The notes beneath the pieces were generated by a model. The model ran no database searches and was not told the DNA's origin. It saw only the letters and a program-made list of their open reading frames with translations. Below are positions 8,244 to 17,142 of a stretch of DNA of 36,410 nucleotides, one piece after another (position 1 is the first letter of the stretch; each line of letters starts with the position of its first letter). Made by a program: the position numbers and the translations under genes. This DNA is from DAIRDK01 sp035403225 (lineage in GTDB: Bacteria; Bacteroidota; Bacteroidia; Bacteroidales; FEN-979), in assembly GCA_035403225.1 (NCBI GenBank), contig DAONET010000024.1:1-36410 (forward strand), read 5' to 3'.

Positions 8244-10445
8244 TTAGTTACCTAATTCTGACATGAACTTGATCCGCATCAGGCGGATTTCCTCTTCCGT
8301 GTACTCATCTTCGCCCAGGTCGAGCAAAGCTTTTTCAACGGAATCGGTCTCGGCTTTACGGAAATATTCGAAAATTTCTTCCTGGTGATATGGATCAATG
8401 AATTCATCCAGGTAATAATTGATATCAATTTTGGTCCCAGAACCGACGATGCTTTCAATTTCGGTCAGGAGTTCATCGAAATTGATATTCTTGGAATAGG
8501 CAATATCGACCAGGGAAATTTTGCGGTCGATGCTCTGGATGATAAATACTTTGAGCCCCGATTTGTTGATCATCGATTTCACCACCATGTCCATGGGGCG
8601 GATGATGTCGTTCTCCTCGACATATTCTTTGATCAGTTCGAGGAACGGTTTGCCGTATTTCTGAGCTTTCCCGAGGCCGACGCCCTGAATCTGTTTCAGT
8701 TCATCGACGGTGACGGGGTATTGGATGGCCATGTCTTCGAGGGAAGGATCCTGGAAGATGACGAATGGCGGAAGTTTTTCTTTGCGGGCAATCTCCTTAC
8801 GGAGGTCTTTCAGCAGCGAGAAGAGCGCTTTATCTGCCGTGCTGCTTTTCGAGCCCATGGCTTCAAACAGTTCTTCTTCCTCGGGGTTTTCCAGGTCATG
8901 GTCGTCGACCAGCATTACGGAGAAGGGCTTTTTCAGGAATTTCTGTCCTTCGGGGCTGACCTTCAGCAGACCATAGTTTTCAATATCTTTCAGCAGAAGA
9001 CGTTCGATGAGGCTTTGCCGAACGACGGCATTCCAGAATTTCTCGTCCTTGTCGGCGCCTTTTCCGAACTCGGCCAGTTTGTTGTGTTTAAACTGTTTGA
9101 TGTTGGCCGTGGTCTTGCCAAGGAGGATATTGACCACATGTTTTTGTTTGTACTGCTGTTTGATAGCCATGACGGTTTCGAGAACCAGCTGTACATATTG
9201 TTTTCCTTCGAATTTTTTCTTCGGATGGAGACAGTTATCGCAATTCTGGCAATTATCTTCCTTCATCACTTCCCCGAAGTAATGAAGCAGTTGTTTCCTG
9301 CGGCAGACGGATGACTCGGCGTAGGAGACGGTTTCGAACAACAGTTGTTTCGCGATTTCCTGTTCAGCGACGCTTTTCCCTTTCAGGAATTTCTCCAGCT
9401 TCTGGATATCTTCGTAGCTATAGAAGGCGATGCAGTTACCTTCACCGTCGTCGCGTCCGGCGCGACCCGTTTCCTGGTAATATCCTTCCAGGCTTTTGGG
9501 CATATCGTAATGGATCACGAAGCGGACATCGGGTTTATCGATCCCCATTCCGAAAGCGATGGTGGCCACGATGACATCCGCCTCTTCCATCAGGAATTTG
9601 TCCTGGTTTTCCCGGCGAACTGCAGCGTCGAGTCCGGCATGATACGGCAAAGCGCGGATACCATTAATATTTAACGTTTCCGAAAGCTCTTCTACCTTTT
9701 TCCGGCTCAGGCAGTATACGATGCCCGATTTTCCGGGGTTTCCCCGGATAAATTTTATGATATCCTTGGTGACGTTCTTGGTCTTGGGTCGTACCTCATA
9801 ATAAAGGTTCGGCCGGTTGAAAGAGGACAGGAAGACAGCGGCATCGTTTATTCCCAGGTTCTTCTGGATATCCTGCTGTACTTTGGGAGTTGCTGTCGCT
9901 GTAAGGGCTATCAACGGTACTTTCTGTCCGATTGCGTCAATGATGGGACGCAGGCGCCGGTATTCCGGTCTGAAATCATGTCCCCATTCGGAAATACAGT
10001 GAGCTTCATCAATACCGAAGAAAGAGATTTTGATCTTCTTCAGAAACTCAATATTCTCTTCCTTGGTGATCGTTTCAGGCGCCACATAGAGAAGCTTTGT
10101 TTTTTTATCCTTGATGTCCTTTTTTACCTGAAGAATCTCCTGTTTTGACAAGGAGGAGTTCATGAAATGAGCGATATCGGTATTAGTACCGAAGTTGCGC
10201 AACGAATCCACCTGGTTCTTCATCAGGGCGATCAGGGGAGAGACGATAATAGCTGTTCCGTCACTGATCAGAGCGGGTAATTGATAACAGAGGGACTTTC
10301 CTCCGCCCGTAGGCATGATGACAAAAGTATCTTTTTGTGCTAATACGTTACGTATGATAGCTTCCTGATTACCTTTAAAATTATCAAACCCAAAAACTTT
10401 TTTAAGAACATCATGTAGTTTGTTTTCCACCTTGCTGGCCGCCAT
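8244..10445 (-). CDS. recQ: ATP-dependent DNA helicase RecQ
   Basis: 3'-5' DNA helicase that unwinds recombination intermediates and stalled forks. Order: helicase domain 1 with Walker A MPTGGGKSLCYQLP (Lys50) and the DEAH box in GIDEAHCISEWGHDFRPEYR (about 140-165); helicase domain 2 with the RecQ pattern GMGIDKPDVRFVIHYDMPKSLEGYYQETGRAGRDG-like; a zinc-binding region with four Cys (SVCRRKQLLHYFG ... DNCQNCDNC); a winged-helix RQC domain; an HRDC domain (SLLKDLRKEIARKE ... PVTVDELKQIQGVG, about 525-600); and an acidic C-terminal extension of about 120 residues. At 733 aa it has the length usual in Bacteroidota, longer than E. coli RecQ (about 610). ATG start at 10445. Confidence 0.97.
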   Translation of the reverse strand: MAASKVENKLHDVLKKVFGFDNFKGNQEAIIRNVLAQKDTFVIMPTGGGKSLCYQLPALISDGTAIIVSPLIALMKNQVDSLRNFGTNTDIAHFMNSSLSKQEILQVKKDIKDKKTKLLYVAPETITKEENIEFLKKIKISFFGIDEAHCISEWGHDFRPEYRRLRPIIDAIGQKVPLIALTATATPKVQQDIQKNLGINDAAVFLSSFNRPNLYYEVRPKTKNVTKDIIKFIRGNPGKSGIVYCLSRKKVEELSETLNINGIRALPYHAGLDAAVRRENQDKFLMEEADVIVATIAFGMGIDKPDVRFVIHYDMPKSLEGYYQETGRAGRDDGEGNCIAFYSYEDIQKLEKFLKGKSVAEQEIAKQLLFETVSYAESSVCRRKQLLHYFGEVMKEDNCQNCDNCLHPKKKFEGKQYVQLVLETVMAIKQQYKQKHVVNILLGKTTANIKQFKHNKLAEFGKGADKDEKFWNAVVRQSLIERLLLKDIENYGLLKVSPEGQKFLKKPFSVMLVDDHDLENPEEEELFEAMGSKSSTADKALFSLLKDLRKEIARKEKLPPFVIFQDPSLEDMAIQYPVTVDELKQIQGVGLGKAQKYGKPFLELIKEYVEENDIIRPMDMVVKSMINKSGLKVFIIQSIDRKISLVDIAYSKNINFDELLTEIESIVGSGTKIDINYYLDEFIDPYHQEEIFEYFRKAETDSVEKALLDLGEDEYTEEEIRLMRIKFMSELGN

Positions 10446-10467
10446 TTTGCACTACCATTTAATTTAG

Positions 10468-10475
10468 TAATTTTG
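10468..10475 (+). promoter_or_regulatory. -7 promoter element for kdsD
   Basis: TAATTTTG matches TAnnTTTG. It predicts a leader of roughly 90 bases before the chosen kdsD start at 10575. It lies left of the oppositely pointing recQ promoter, so the two promoters face each other. Confidence 0.45.
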
Positions 10476-10521
10476 TTTGTCGAACGGGAATGATTACACT
10501 AATTTTTTAATGCCCTAGAGA

Positions 10522-10529
10522 CAAATATA
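10522..10529 (-). promoter_or_regulatory. -7 promoter element for recQ
   Basis: TATATTTG on the minus strand, an exact consensus match. It gives a recQ leader of about 70 bases to the ATG at 10445. Confidence 0.55.
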
Positions 10530-10574
10530 ATATGAAATACCCTAGTGGGGTTCTTTTTTTTAAAAATTTTTCCA

Positions 10575-11540
10575 TTGAAAAACGCTGACGAAATTAAGAA
10601 AATTGCAATTAACACCATCAAAACTGAATCGGAAGCTATCAATTTGCTGTCGGATTTCATTGATGATGATTTTGTAAAATGTGTTGAATTGATTTATCGC
10701 AGTAGCGGAAGAGTGATTATCACCGGTATCGGAAAGAGCGCCATTGTGGGTCAAAAAATTGTAGCGACGATGAATTCAACGGGGACCCCTGCCGTGTTCA
10801 TGCATGCTGCCGATGCCATCCACGGCGACCTGGGGACTATCTGCCCGGAAGATGTAGTGATCTGTATCTCCAAGAGCGGCGAAACGCCGGAGATCAAGGT
10901 GCTGGTGCCTTTGCTGAAGGAACGTGGCAGTTCGCTGATCGCGATTGTCGGGTCAACCACCTCATACCTGGCGCGCCAGGCCGATCATGTGATCAACTCC
11001 ACCGTGAAACAGGAAGCCTGCCCTAACAACCTCGCCCCCACTTCTTCTACCACAGCCCAGATGGTCATGGGCGATGCGCTGGCTGTTTGCCTGCTGGAAT
11101 ACAGGGGATTCTCCGCCCGCGATTTCGCCCGGTTCCATCCCGGAGGCGCCCTGGGAAAACAACTCTACCTGAAAGTCGGCGATCTCTACATCAACAACCC
11201 GGTTCCCCAAGTGACCATCAACGACAACATCAAAACCGTGATCGTAGAAATCTCTTCGAAACGCCTGGGGGCTACAGCGGTCCTCGACGGTAACAAACTG
11301 AAAGGGATCATCACCGATGGCGACCTGCGGCGTATGCTCGAAAAAGATATCGACCTGAGCAAGGTCACCGCAGGCGACATCATGTCACCAAATCCCCGGA
11401 TCATCGAACCGGAAACACTGGTAGTCAATGCATTACATCTCATGCAGACCTGCCATATCACCCAGCTTCTCGTGATGAAAAACGACGAATATCTCGGGGT
11501 TATCCATCTGCATGACATTCTCAGGGAAGGTATCATTTAA
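10575..11540 (+). CDS. kdsD: Arabinose-5-phosphate isomerase (KpsF/GutQ family)
   Basis: Converts ribulose 5-phosphate to arabinose 5-phosphate, the first step to Kdo, the inner-core sugar of LPS. An N-terminal SIS domain (about 25-180) has GRVIITGIGKSAIVGQK, the characteristic MHAADAIHGDLG and the sugar-phosphate loop SKSGETPEI. Two CBS domains follow (about 200-320, VTINDNIKTVIVEIS and MSPNPRIIEPETLVVNALHLM). Start choice is uncertain. TTG at 10575 begins KNADEIKKIAINTIK, as in relatives, and gives 321 aa. A GTG at 10545 would add ten hydrophobic residues atypical of the family. An ATG at 10532 is out of frame, separated by a T/A-rich homopolymer stretch. It stands 12 bases before the DUF5686 gene. 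Confidence 0.92.
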   Translation: MKNADEIKKIAINTIKTESEAINLLSDFIDDDFVKCVELIYRSSGRVIITGIGKSAIVGQKIVATMNSTGTPAVFMHAADAIHGDLGTICPEDVVICISKSGETPEIKVLVPLLKERGSSLIAIVGSTTSYLARQADHVINSTVKQEACPNNLAPTSSTTAQMVMGDALAVCLLEYRGFSARDFARFHPGGALGKQLYLKVGDLYINNPVPQVTINDNIKTVIVEISSKRLGATAVLDGNKLKGIITDGDLRRMLEKDIDLSKVTAGDIMSPNPRIIEPETLVVNALHLMQTCHITQLLVMKNDEYLGVIHLHDILREGII

Positions 11541-11552
11541 AAAAGGAAGCGG

Positions 11553-14039
11553 ATGAACTTCAGGGCATTCAGGATCTGCCTCCTGCTGGTTATTCTTATA
11601 AGTGTACCGGCCGTTTCCCAGGTCACCAAGATCATGGGACATGTCATTGATGCGCAGACGAAAGAATCCATCCCTTTTGTTAACATTCTCATCCGCGGAA
11701 CCACCCTGGGAGTGCTGACTGACTTTGACGGCAACTACGCCATCGAGTTCAAAGCGCCGGCCGATTCCATACGAGCCACCCTCATCGGATACCGCCCCGT
11801 CACGAAAAAATTCCAGCGGCAAAAGTTCCAGAATATCAACTTCGAACTGGAACCCGAGCAGTATAACCTGCCGGAAGTCACCATCGTGTACTCGGGAAAC
11901 CCGGCTGAGGTCATCATGAAAAAGGTGGCGGATCATAAAAATCAAAATTCACTGCAAGGCTTCAGCTCATACCAGTATGAAGCTTATACCAAAATCGAAC
12001 TCGACGCCAACAACATCACCGAACATCTCCGCGACCGGAAACTGCTGGAGCCGTTCAGTTTCATCTTCGATCAGATCGACACCTCCACCATCAACGGGAA
12101 GTCATACCTGCCGATCTTTCTGACCGAAACGTTGTCGGACATCTATTATCGCAAAAACCCGAGGGCCAAAAAAGAGATCATCAAAGCATCCAAGATCTCA
12201 GGGTTCAAAAACGAAAGTCTTTCCCAGTTTCTGGGTAACCTCTCGGAGCAGATCGACATTTATAAAGATCATATCCCCATCTTCGAGAAGAACTTTGTCA
12301 GTCCGGCTTCTTCTTTCGGAGTCGATTATTATAAGTATTACCTCGTCGACAGCGCCTATATCGGTCCCAACTGGTGCTACCACATCATGTTCAAGCCGCG
12401 TCGCAAGCAGGAACTGACTTTTACCGGAAACATCTGGATTGCCGACACCACCTTCGCCGTAAGGAAAGTGGAGATGCAGATCGCATCCGACGCCAACATC
12501 AATTTCATCAACGACCTGCAGGTGAAACAGGAATATGAATGGACCGACAACAAATACTGGATGCTGACCCGGGATCAGATGATCGCCGATTTCAACGTCA
12601 TCGAGAATTCGCAGAAAGTGTTGGGGTTCTTCGGAAACCGTACTGTTTCCTATCGTCATTTCGTTTTTGATCCGCCGGAAGAAAAGCGTTTTCTCTCCCT
12701 CCCCGCCAATGTGTTCATTGAAGAAGGGTCGAACGAAAAAGACACTGCTTTCTGGCGGACAGCACGTCACGAAGAGCTGTCATCCAACGAAAAGACCATT
12801 TATAACATGGTTGATTCCATTAAAAAGATACCGCTCTTTAAAACCTACACCGACGTCGTCTACACAGCTGTGAACGGTTATTTGCCCTGGAAGGATGTCG
12901 AGCTGGGACCTTATTCGAAGATCATTAGTTTTAACGGGGTGGAAGGAGTGAGGTTCCGGCTTGGTTTCCGGACCAGCAATGCCTTCAGCCGCAAACTTCA
13001 GCTGGAGCCGTATTTCGCTTACGGCACCCTCGATCATCGATTTAAGTTCGGCGGCGAAGTGATTTACATGTTTGACAAAAACCCGCGTCGTGACCTTACG
13101 GTCAGCTTCAAATCCGACGTGGAACAGTTGGGGTTGAGCGCCACCGCTTTTTCCACCGACAATATTCTCTCTTCGCTCTTTCACCGGGGACCGAACAACA
13201 AGCTGACGAATGTCAAGGAGTTCAAGGCGGTGTATGAGCATGAATGGTTTAACGGGCTGATCAACCGGGTGTGGTTCACCCATCGCGAAATCTCACCCCC
13301 GGAGGGTAACGCCTTTGTCGTCTTCCCCGGTGACCACAACGAGCCGGTCTTCTACCCGAAGCTTACCACCTCCGAGATCAGGTTCGATACACGGCTGTCG
13401 TTTCATGAGCGTTTTGTGACCGGCGAATTTTACCGGTACACCCTGAATTCCTATTACCCGATCTTCCAGCTGAGTTATGCTTACGGGATTCCCGATTTCA
13501 TGGGATCTGACTACGAGTATCACCGTCTGACGCTCAGTATCCAGCAGTGGTTTAACTTTGCCACGCTCGGCTGGTCGAAGTACATCATCGAAGGAGGTAA
13601 TATCTGGGGGCGTCTGCCTTATCCGCTCCTGAAGATCCACGAAGGGAACCAGACCTTTCTTTTCGACGAATATTCGGCCAGCCTGATGAATTATTACGAA
13701 TTTGTCAGCGACCGGTACCTTTCGGTATACTATACCCATCATTTCGATGGCCTGTTCTTCAACCATCTGCCCGGCCTCCGCAAGCTCAAGTGGCGCGAAG
13801 TGGCACATCTGAGGTGTACCTATGGCACCCTGAGTGAGAAAAACGCCACCTATTCCCTGTTCCCGGGGCAGATGCGATCGCTCTCCGACCGTCCTTACTG
13901 GGAAGCCGGCGTCGGGATTGAAAATATTCTCCGGATCATCAGGGTGGACGCCATCTGGCGACTGAGTCACCTGAACGACATCCCGAATACCAATACTAAC
14001 TGGTTCGGGGTGTATGTCTCCCTGTTCTTCCAATTCTGA
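11553..14039 (+). CDS. DUF5686 / carboxypeptidase-like regulatory domain outer-membrane protein
   Basis: 828 aa. The signal peptide is about 1-22 (ending AVSQ). A CarboxypepD_reg-like beta-sandwich occupies about 25-110 (KIMGHVIDAQTKESIPFVNILIRGTTLGVLTDFDGNY). A large DUF5686 region follows, with many amphipathic strands and a C-terminus ending FFQF, which suggests an outer-membrane beta-barrel with a periplasmic part. No TonB plug motif is present, so it is not a receptor of the usual type. The family is widespread in Bacteroidota and its exact role is unknown. It sits between kdsD and lptB, both LPS genes, which hints at an envelope-building role. ATG at 11553. Confidence 0.88.
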   Translation: MNFRAFRICLLLVILISVPAVSQVTKIMGHVIDAQTKESIPFVNILIRGTTLGVLTDFDGNYAIEFKAPADSIRATLIGYRPVTKKFQRQKFQNINFELEPEQYNLPEVTIVYSGNPAEVIMKKVADHKNQNSLQGFSSYQYEAYTKIELDANNITEHLRDRKLLEPFSFIFDQIDTSTINGKSYLPIFLTETLSDIYYRKNPRAKKEIIKASKISGFKNESLSQFLGNLSEQIDIYKDHIPIFEKNFVSPASSFGVDYYKYYLVDSAYIGPNWCYHIMFKPRRKQELTFTGNIWIADTTFAVRKVEMQIASDANINFINDLQVKQEYEWTDNKYWMLTRDQMIADFNVIENSQKVLGFFGNRTVSYRHFVFDPPEEKRFLSLPANVFIEEGSNEKDTAFWRTARHEELSSNEKTIYNMVDSIKKIPLFKTYTDVVYTAVNGYLPWKDVELGPYSKIISFNGVEGVRFRLGFRTSNAFSRKLQLEPYFAYGTLDHRFKFGGEVIYMFDKNPRRDLTVSFKSDVEQLGLSATAFSTDNILSSLFHRGPNNKLTNVKEFKAVYEHEWFNGLINRVWFTHREISPPEGNAFVVFPGDHNEPVFYPKLTTSEIRFDTRLSFHERFVTGEFYRYTLNSYYPIFQLSYAYGIPDFMGSDYEYHRLTLSIQQWFNFATLGWSKYIIEGGNIWGRLPYPLLKIHEGNQTFLFDEYSASLMNYYEFVSDRYLSVYYTHHFDGLFFNHLPGLRKLKWREVAHLRCTYGTLSEKNATYSLFPGQMRSLSDRPYWEAGVGIENILRIIRVDAIWRLSHLNDIPNTNTNWFGVYVSLFFQF

Positions 14040-14046
14040 AGTTTTA

Positions 14047-14054
14047 TACCTTTG
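14047..14054 (+). promoter_or_regulatory. -7 promoter element for lptB
   Basis: TACCTTTG lies just past the stop of the DUF5686 gene (14039) and ends 16 bases before the ATG at 14071. It suggests lptB has its own promoter besides read-through, and shows that the longer frame from 14014 is not the gene start. Confidence 0.55.
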
Positions 14055-14070
14055 TTCAACTTTTTCGCCC

Positions 14071-14793
14071 ATGATACTCCGAACTGAAAAGATCGTAAAA
14101 AAATACCGGAAACGCACGGTGGTCAATGAAGTCTCCCTCGAAGTGAATCAAGGAGAGATCGTGGGACTGCTGGGGCCCAACGGTGCCGGTAAGACCACAT
14201 CATTCTATATCATCGTAGGCCTGATCAAACCCCTGGGCGGAAAAGTGTTCCTCGATAAGACGGACATCACGCGGATGCCCATGTATAAAAGGGCGCAACT
14301 GGGGATCAGTTACCTTCCGCAGGAGTCCTCCATCTTCCGGAAGCTGTCGGTAGAAGACAACATCCGGGCGATCCTGGAATTCACCGGGATGAGCCGGGAG
14401 CAGCAGAAGCAACGGCTCGAACAGCTCCTGGATGAGTTTGGCCTGCAGCATGTCCGGAAAGGAATGGGTATTACCCTCTCGGGCGGTGAACGCCGGAGGA
14501 CCGAAATAGCCCGTTGTCTGGCTGTCGACCCGAAATTCATCCTCCTCGACGAACCTTTTGCCGGCATCGACCCCATCGCCGTGGAAGACATCCAGAAGAT
14601 CGTCGCCCGTCTGAAAGAGAAAAATATCGGCGTGCTGATCACCGACCATAACGTTCACGAAACGCTGAATATCACCGACCGGTCCTACCTGCTGTTCGAA
14701 GGGAGCATCTTGCGTTCGGGCACCTCCGACGAACTGGCTTCCGACCCCAACGTGCGCAAAGTGTATCTGGGAGAAAACTTCGAACTGCGGTAA
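14071..14793 (+). CDS. lptB: LPS export ABC transporter ATP-binding protein
   Basis: ATPase of the LptB2FG complex that extracts LPS from the inner membrane and drives it along the Lpt bridge; cytoplasmic face. 240 aa with a full set of ABC motifs: Walker A GPNGAGKTT (35-43), a Q-loop in SYLPQESSIF, signature LSGGERRRTEIAR, Walker B FILLDEPFAGIDP and the H-loop in LITDHNVHETL. The LPQE(S/A)SIFR sequence and the tail VRKVYLGENFEL are typical of LptB rather than other ABC ATPases. The start is the ATG at 14071 (MILRTEKIVKKYRKR). Its stop is 4 bases from that of the convergent pssA. Confidence 0.95.
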   Translation: MILRTEKIVKKYRKRTVVNEVSLEVNQGEIVGLLGPNGAGKTTSFYIIVGLIKPLGGKVFLDKTDITRMPMYKRAQLGISYLPQESSIFRKLSVEDNIRAILEFTGMSREQQKQRLEQLLDEFGLQHVRKGMGITLSGGERRRTEIARCLAVDPKFILLDEPFAGIDPIAVEDIQKIVARLKEKNIGVLITDHNVHETLNITDRSYLLFEGSILRSGTSDELASDPNVRKVYLGENFELR

Positions 14794-14797
14794 TCCC

Positions 14798-15538
14798 CTA
14801 CCTCAGCTGCTTCTGAAATATCAACGAAAGAAGAAAGTACAAGAGGATCACCAACGGGATTCCGGCCACCGAGAACAACGCCAGCAGTACCACTGCCAGG
14901 ATCAGGAACAGATACCGTGCCTTATTCCCTTGCCAATCCATCGTTTTAAATTTTAACGAGAACATCCGGAAATCGGATACCAGCATGTATGACATGATCA
15001 CGGCCAGGATGGCCAGGGTCCGGGTATTGGAGAAAAAAGCCTGTAAAAAGTCAAGTTTGATCAGCGGATAACAGCAGTCGCCTGCAAAAAGCATGAGCGG
15101 TACAGCCGCGAAAAAGATGGCGTTGGCCGGAGTAGGAAGTCCGGTAAAATTCTCTTCCTGCCGCAGATCGATATTGAATTTGGCCAGACGTACTGCCGAT
15201 AAGGCCGGGATCAACAAGGAGAAGTACGGCGTGATGCCCACCTTCTCCAAAATATTACAACTCCCCTCACACCCCTGCAACAGCATCATAAATACGATGA
15301 TACCGGGAGCCACCCCGAACGAGACAATATCCGAAAGGGAATCAAGTTGCTTGCCGATCTCCGAGCGGGCATCCAGCAGCCTGGCAGCCATCCCGTCAGA
15401 AAAATCAAACACAGCAGCAATGAAGATGAACAAGGCTGCCCAGACCATATTCCCCTGCAAAACCAACGTGATAGAGACAACGCCCGACATCAGGTTGCAA
15501 AGAGTCAGGAAATTAGGGATATACCGACGAATTTTCAT
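14798..15538 (-). CDS. pssA: CDP-diacylglycerol-serine O-phosphatidyltransferase
   Basis: Makes phosphatidylserine, precursor of phosphatidylethanolamine, in the inner membrane. The CDP-alcohol phosphotransferase signature DG(x)2AR(x)8G(x)3D(x)3D is complete (DGMAAR, then Gly, Asp and Asp at the right spacing, about residues 42-66). About seven hydrophobic helices occur. The frame opens from a TTG at 15580, but the ATG at 15538 gives the family start MKIRRYIPNFLTLCNL and 246 aa, a normal length for the Bacteroidota/Bacillus type. It is a lone gene, convergent with lptB and divergent from the porin gene. Confidence 0.94.
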   Translation of the reverse strand: MKIRRYIPNFLTLCNLMSGVVSITLVLQGNMVWAALFIFIAAVFDFSDGMAARLLDARSEIGKQLDSLSDIVSFGVAPGIIVFMMLLQGCEGSCNILEKVGITPYFSLLIPALSAVRLAKFNIDLRQEENFTGLPTPANAIFFAAVPLMLFAGDCCYPLIKLDFLQAFFSNTRTLAILAVIMSYMLVSDFRMFSLKFKTMDWQGNKARYLFLILAVVLLALFSVAGIPLVILLYFLLSLIFQKQLR

Positions 15539-15596
15539 GCGGAAAAATTTATGGTAAAAATACAAGGAAAAACCATTCAAGGCCGAAATGATTTCC

Positions 15597-15604
15597 TACT
15601 TTTG
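15597..15604 (+). promoter_or_regulatory. -7 promoter element for the alginate-export-type porin
   Basis: TACTTTTG matches TAnnTTTG and ends 36 bases before the ATG at 15641. The open frame continues left to 15347 through this promoter and antisense to pssA, so that part is not coding. Confidence 0.55.
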
Positions 15605-15640
15605 GTTCGCAAACAAAACCTTTACCCTAAACCCGGTCAT

Positions 15641-17077
15641 ATGAACAGATCTGTCCGCTTGTTTTTTCTCCTGACGCTGCTCATGGCTCTTTCAGGAGGT
15701 CCCCTCTTTGCCCAGTTCAATCTGTCAGGTGAATTCCGGCCACGTGTCGAATACCGCGACGGCTATTCCAAGCTCCATGATTCCTCAAAAACCGGAGTGA
15801 CGGACATCCTCGGACGGAACCGTCTGGTCGCAGATTTCAGCGATGATCACTTCTCGGCCCGCTTCTCCCTTCAGCATGCCTATGTATATGGAGAGAACAA
15901 CTATGCTTCCGACACCATCACCAAAAACACCATTAATATTTACGAAGCCTGGTTCCGGTATAACTTCACCAAACGTCTGGGGATCCAGATCGGGCGGCAG
16001 GAGCTTGTGTACGACGATCAGCGTCTGTTCGGCAATTCGAACTGGAATGCCAAAGGAGCCACCCACGACCTGGTGATGTTCCGGTGGAACTACCCCGACA
16101 TCTCCTACGTGAGAGACCTTGGCTTTGCCGTCAATAACACCGCTCCCATGAGCGCCACCCTGGCTTCTTACAACCTGGTGAAGAACTACAAGTACATGGC
16201 CTTCCTGTATGAACAGAAAAAGTTTTTGAAAGATCAATTGACCGCCAGTGTGCTGGTCATCACCGACATCTTCCAGAAACCTGCCGTCACGACCTCGACA
16301 ACCCGCACGGATACCGTGGAGGTTTACGATAACCTGGGTAACGTGATCGGGTACACCCTGGTGCCCGTCACCACGACCAAATCCACTTCCGATCCCGAGA
16401 TGTTATACGGACGGATCACTTTCGGTGGCACGGCAACCTATACCTGGAAAAAGCTGAAAGTATCCGGCAGCGGTTTTTACCAGACCGGACATTTCTCCGA
16501 CGGAAGAAAGATCAGCGCCGGGTTTTACGGCGGCTGGGTGTCATATAAGATCTTAAAGCCCGTTACCCTGTTAGTCGGGTATGAAAGACTCAGCGGAAAC
16601 GACTTTTCCGATACGGCGAACATCGGCAGCAAGCTGACCGGCTTTTCCACTCTTTACGGCACCGGGCACAGTCTGTACGGCTACATGGATATGTTTAACT
16701 CCCAGGTCACCAGCGGCACCTCACCGGGGCTGACCGACCTGTATGCCCGCGCCACGGTCGCCTTTTCAACGAAAGCTTCCCTGGAAGCCACCTGGAGGAT
16801 GTTCGGGCTGGCGAAAGAATACCTGGAAGTGAAGAACCCGGCGGCCGGGAAGTTGCCTTTTACCAAAGTCGACAAGAACCTGGGCCACGAGATCGACCTC
16901 ATGTTTGTGTACAAGCCCGTGAAAAACTTCGAGGTGAACGCCGCTTACTGTTTCTTCCTGCCGACGGAATCCATGGAGACGTTGAACGGCCTGAAAACCG
17001 GCACGTCCGAATGGGCCCAGTATGCCTATGTCATGCTCACTTATAAACCGACTTTTTTTAATTCTGATAAGAAATAA
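15641..17077 (+). CDS. Alginate-export-family outer-membrane porin
   Basis: 478 aa. The signal peptide (MNRSVRLFFLLTLLMALSGGPLFAQ, about 1-25) is followed by an outer-membrane beta-barrel matching the alginate export (AlgE-like) family: NLSGEFRPRVEYRDGY at the start, GRNRLVADF, a central IGRQELVYDDQRLFGNSNWN, and many alternating aromatic/polar strands to the end. Relatives include poorly defined substrate-specific porins in Bacteroidota; alginate itself is not implied, as no alginate genes are near. The family call is good, the substrate unknown. Start at ATG 15641, after its promoter box. Confidence 0.85.
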   Translation: MNRSVRLFFLLTLLMALSGGPLFAQFNLSGEFRPRVEYRDGYSKLHDSSKTGVTDILGRNRLVADFSDDHFSARFSLQHAYVYGENNYASDTITKNTINIYEAWFRYNFTKRLGIQIGRQELVYDDQRLFGNSNWNAKGATHDLVMFRWNYPDISYVRDLGFAVNNTAPMSATLASYNLVKNYKYMAFLYEQKKFLKDQLTASVLVITDIFQKPAVTTSTTRTDTVEVYDNLGNVIGYTLVPVTTTKSTSDPEMLYGRITFGGTATYTWKKLKVSGSGFYQTGHFSDGRKISAGFYGGWVSYKILKPVTLLVGYERLSGNDFSDTANIGSKLTGFSTLYGTGHSLYGYMDMFNSQVTSGTSPGLTDLYARATVAFSTKASLEATWRMFGLAKEYLEVKNPAAGKLPFTKVDKNLGHEIDLMFVYKPVKNFEVNAAYCFFLPTESMETLNGLKTGTSEWAQYAYVMLTYKPTFFNSDKK

Positions 17078-17142
17078 TACCTCACGTCAACATATCCGAT
17101 TTTGATTATCCCCTGCCGGCTGAGCGGATTGCCCAGTTTCCC

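Noticed and set aside
8385..9314. 309-aa plus-strand open frame
   Set aside because: Lies antisense within recQ, which shows all helicase motifs; the Phe/Asp-rich translation looks like a shadow.
13293..14126. 277-aa minus-strand open frame
   Set aside because: Antisense to the end of the DUF5686 gene and the lptB start; no signal of its own.
15347..15640. N-terminal extension of the porin frame
   Set aside because: Antisense to pssA and upstream of the porin promoter; the signal peptide begins at ATG 15641.
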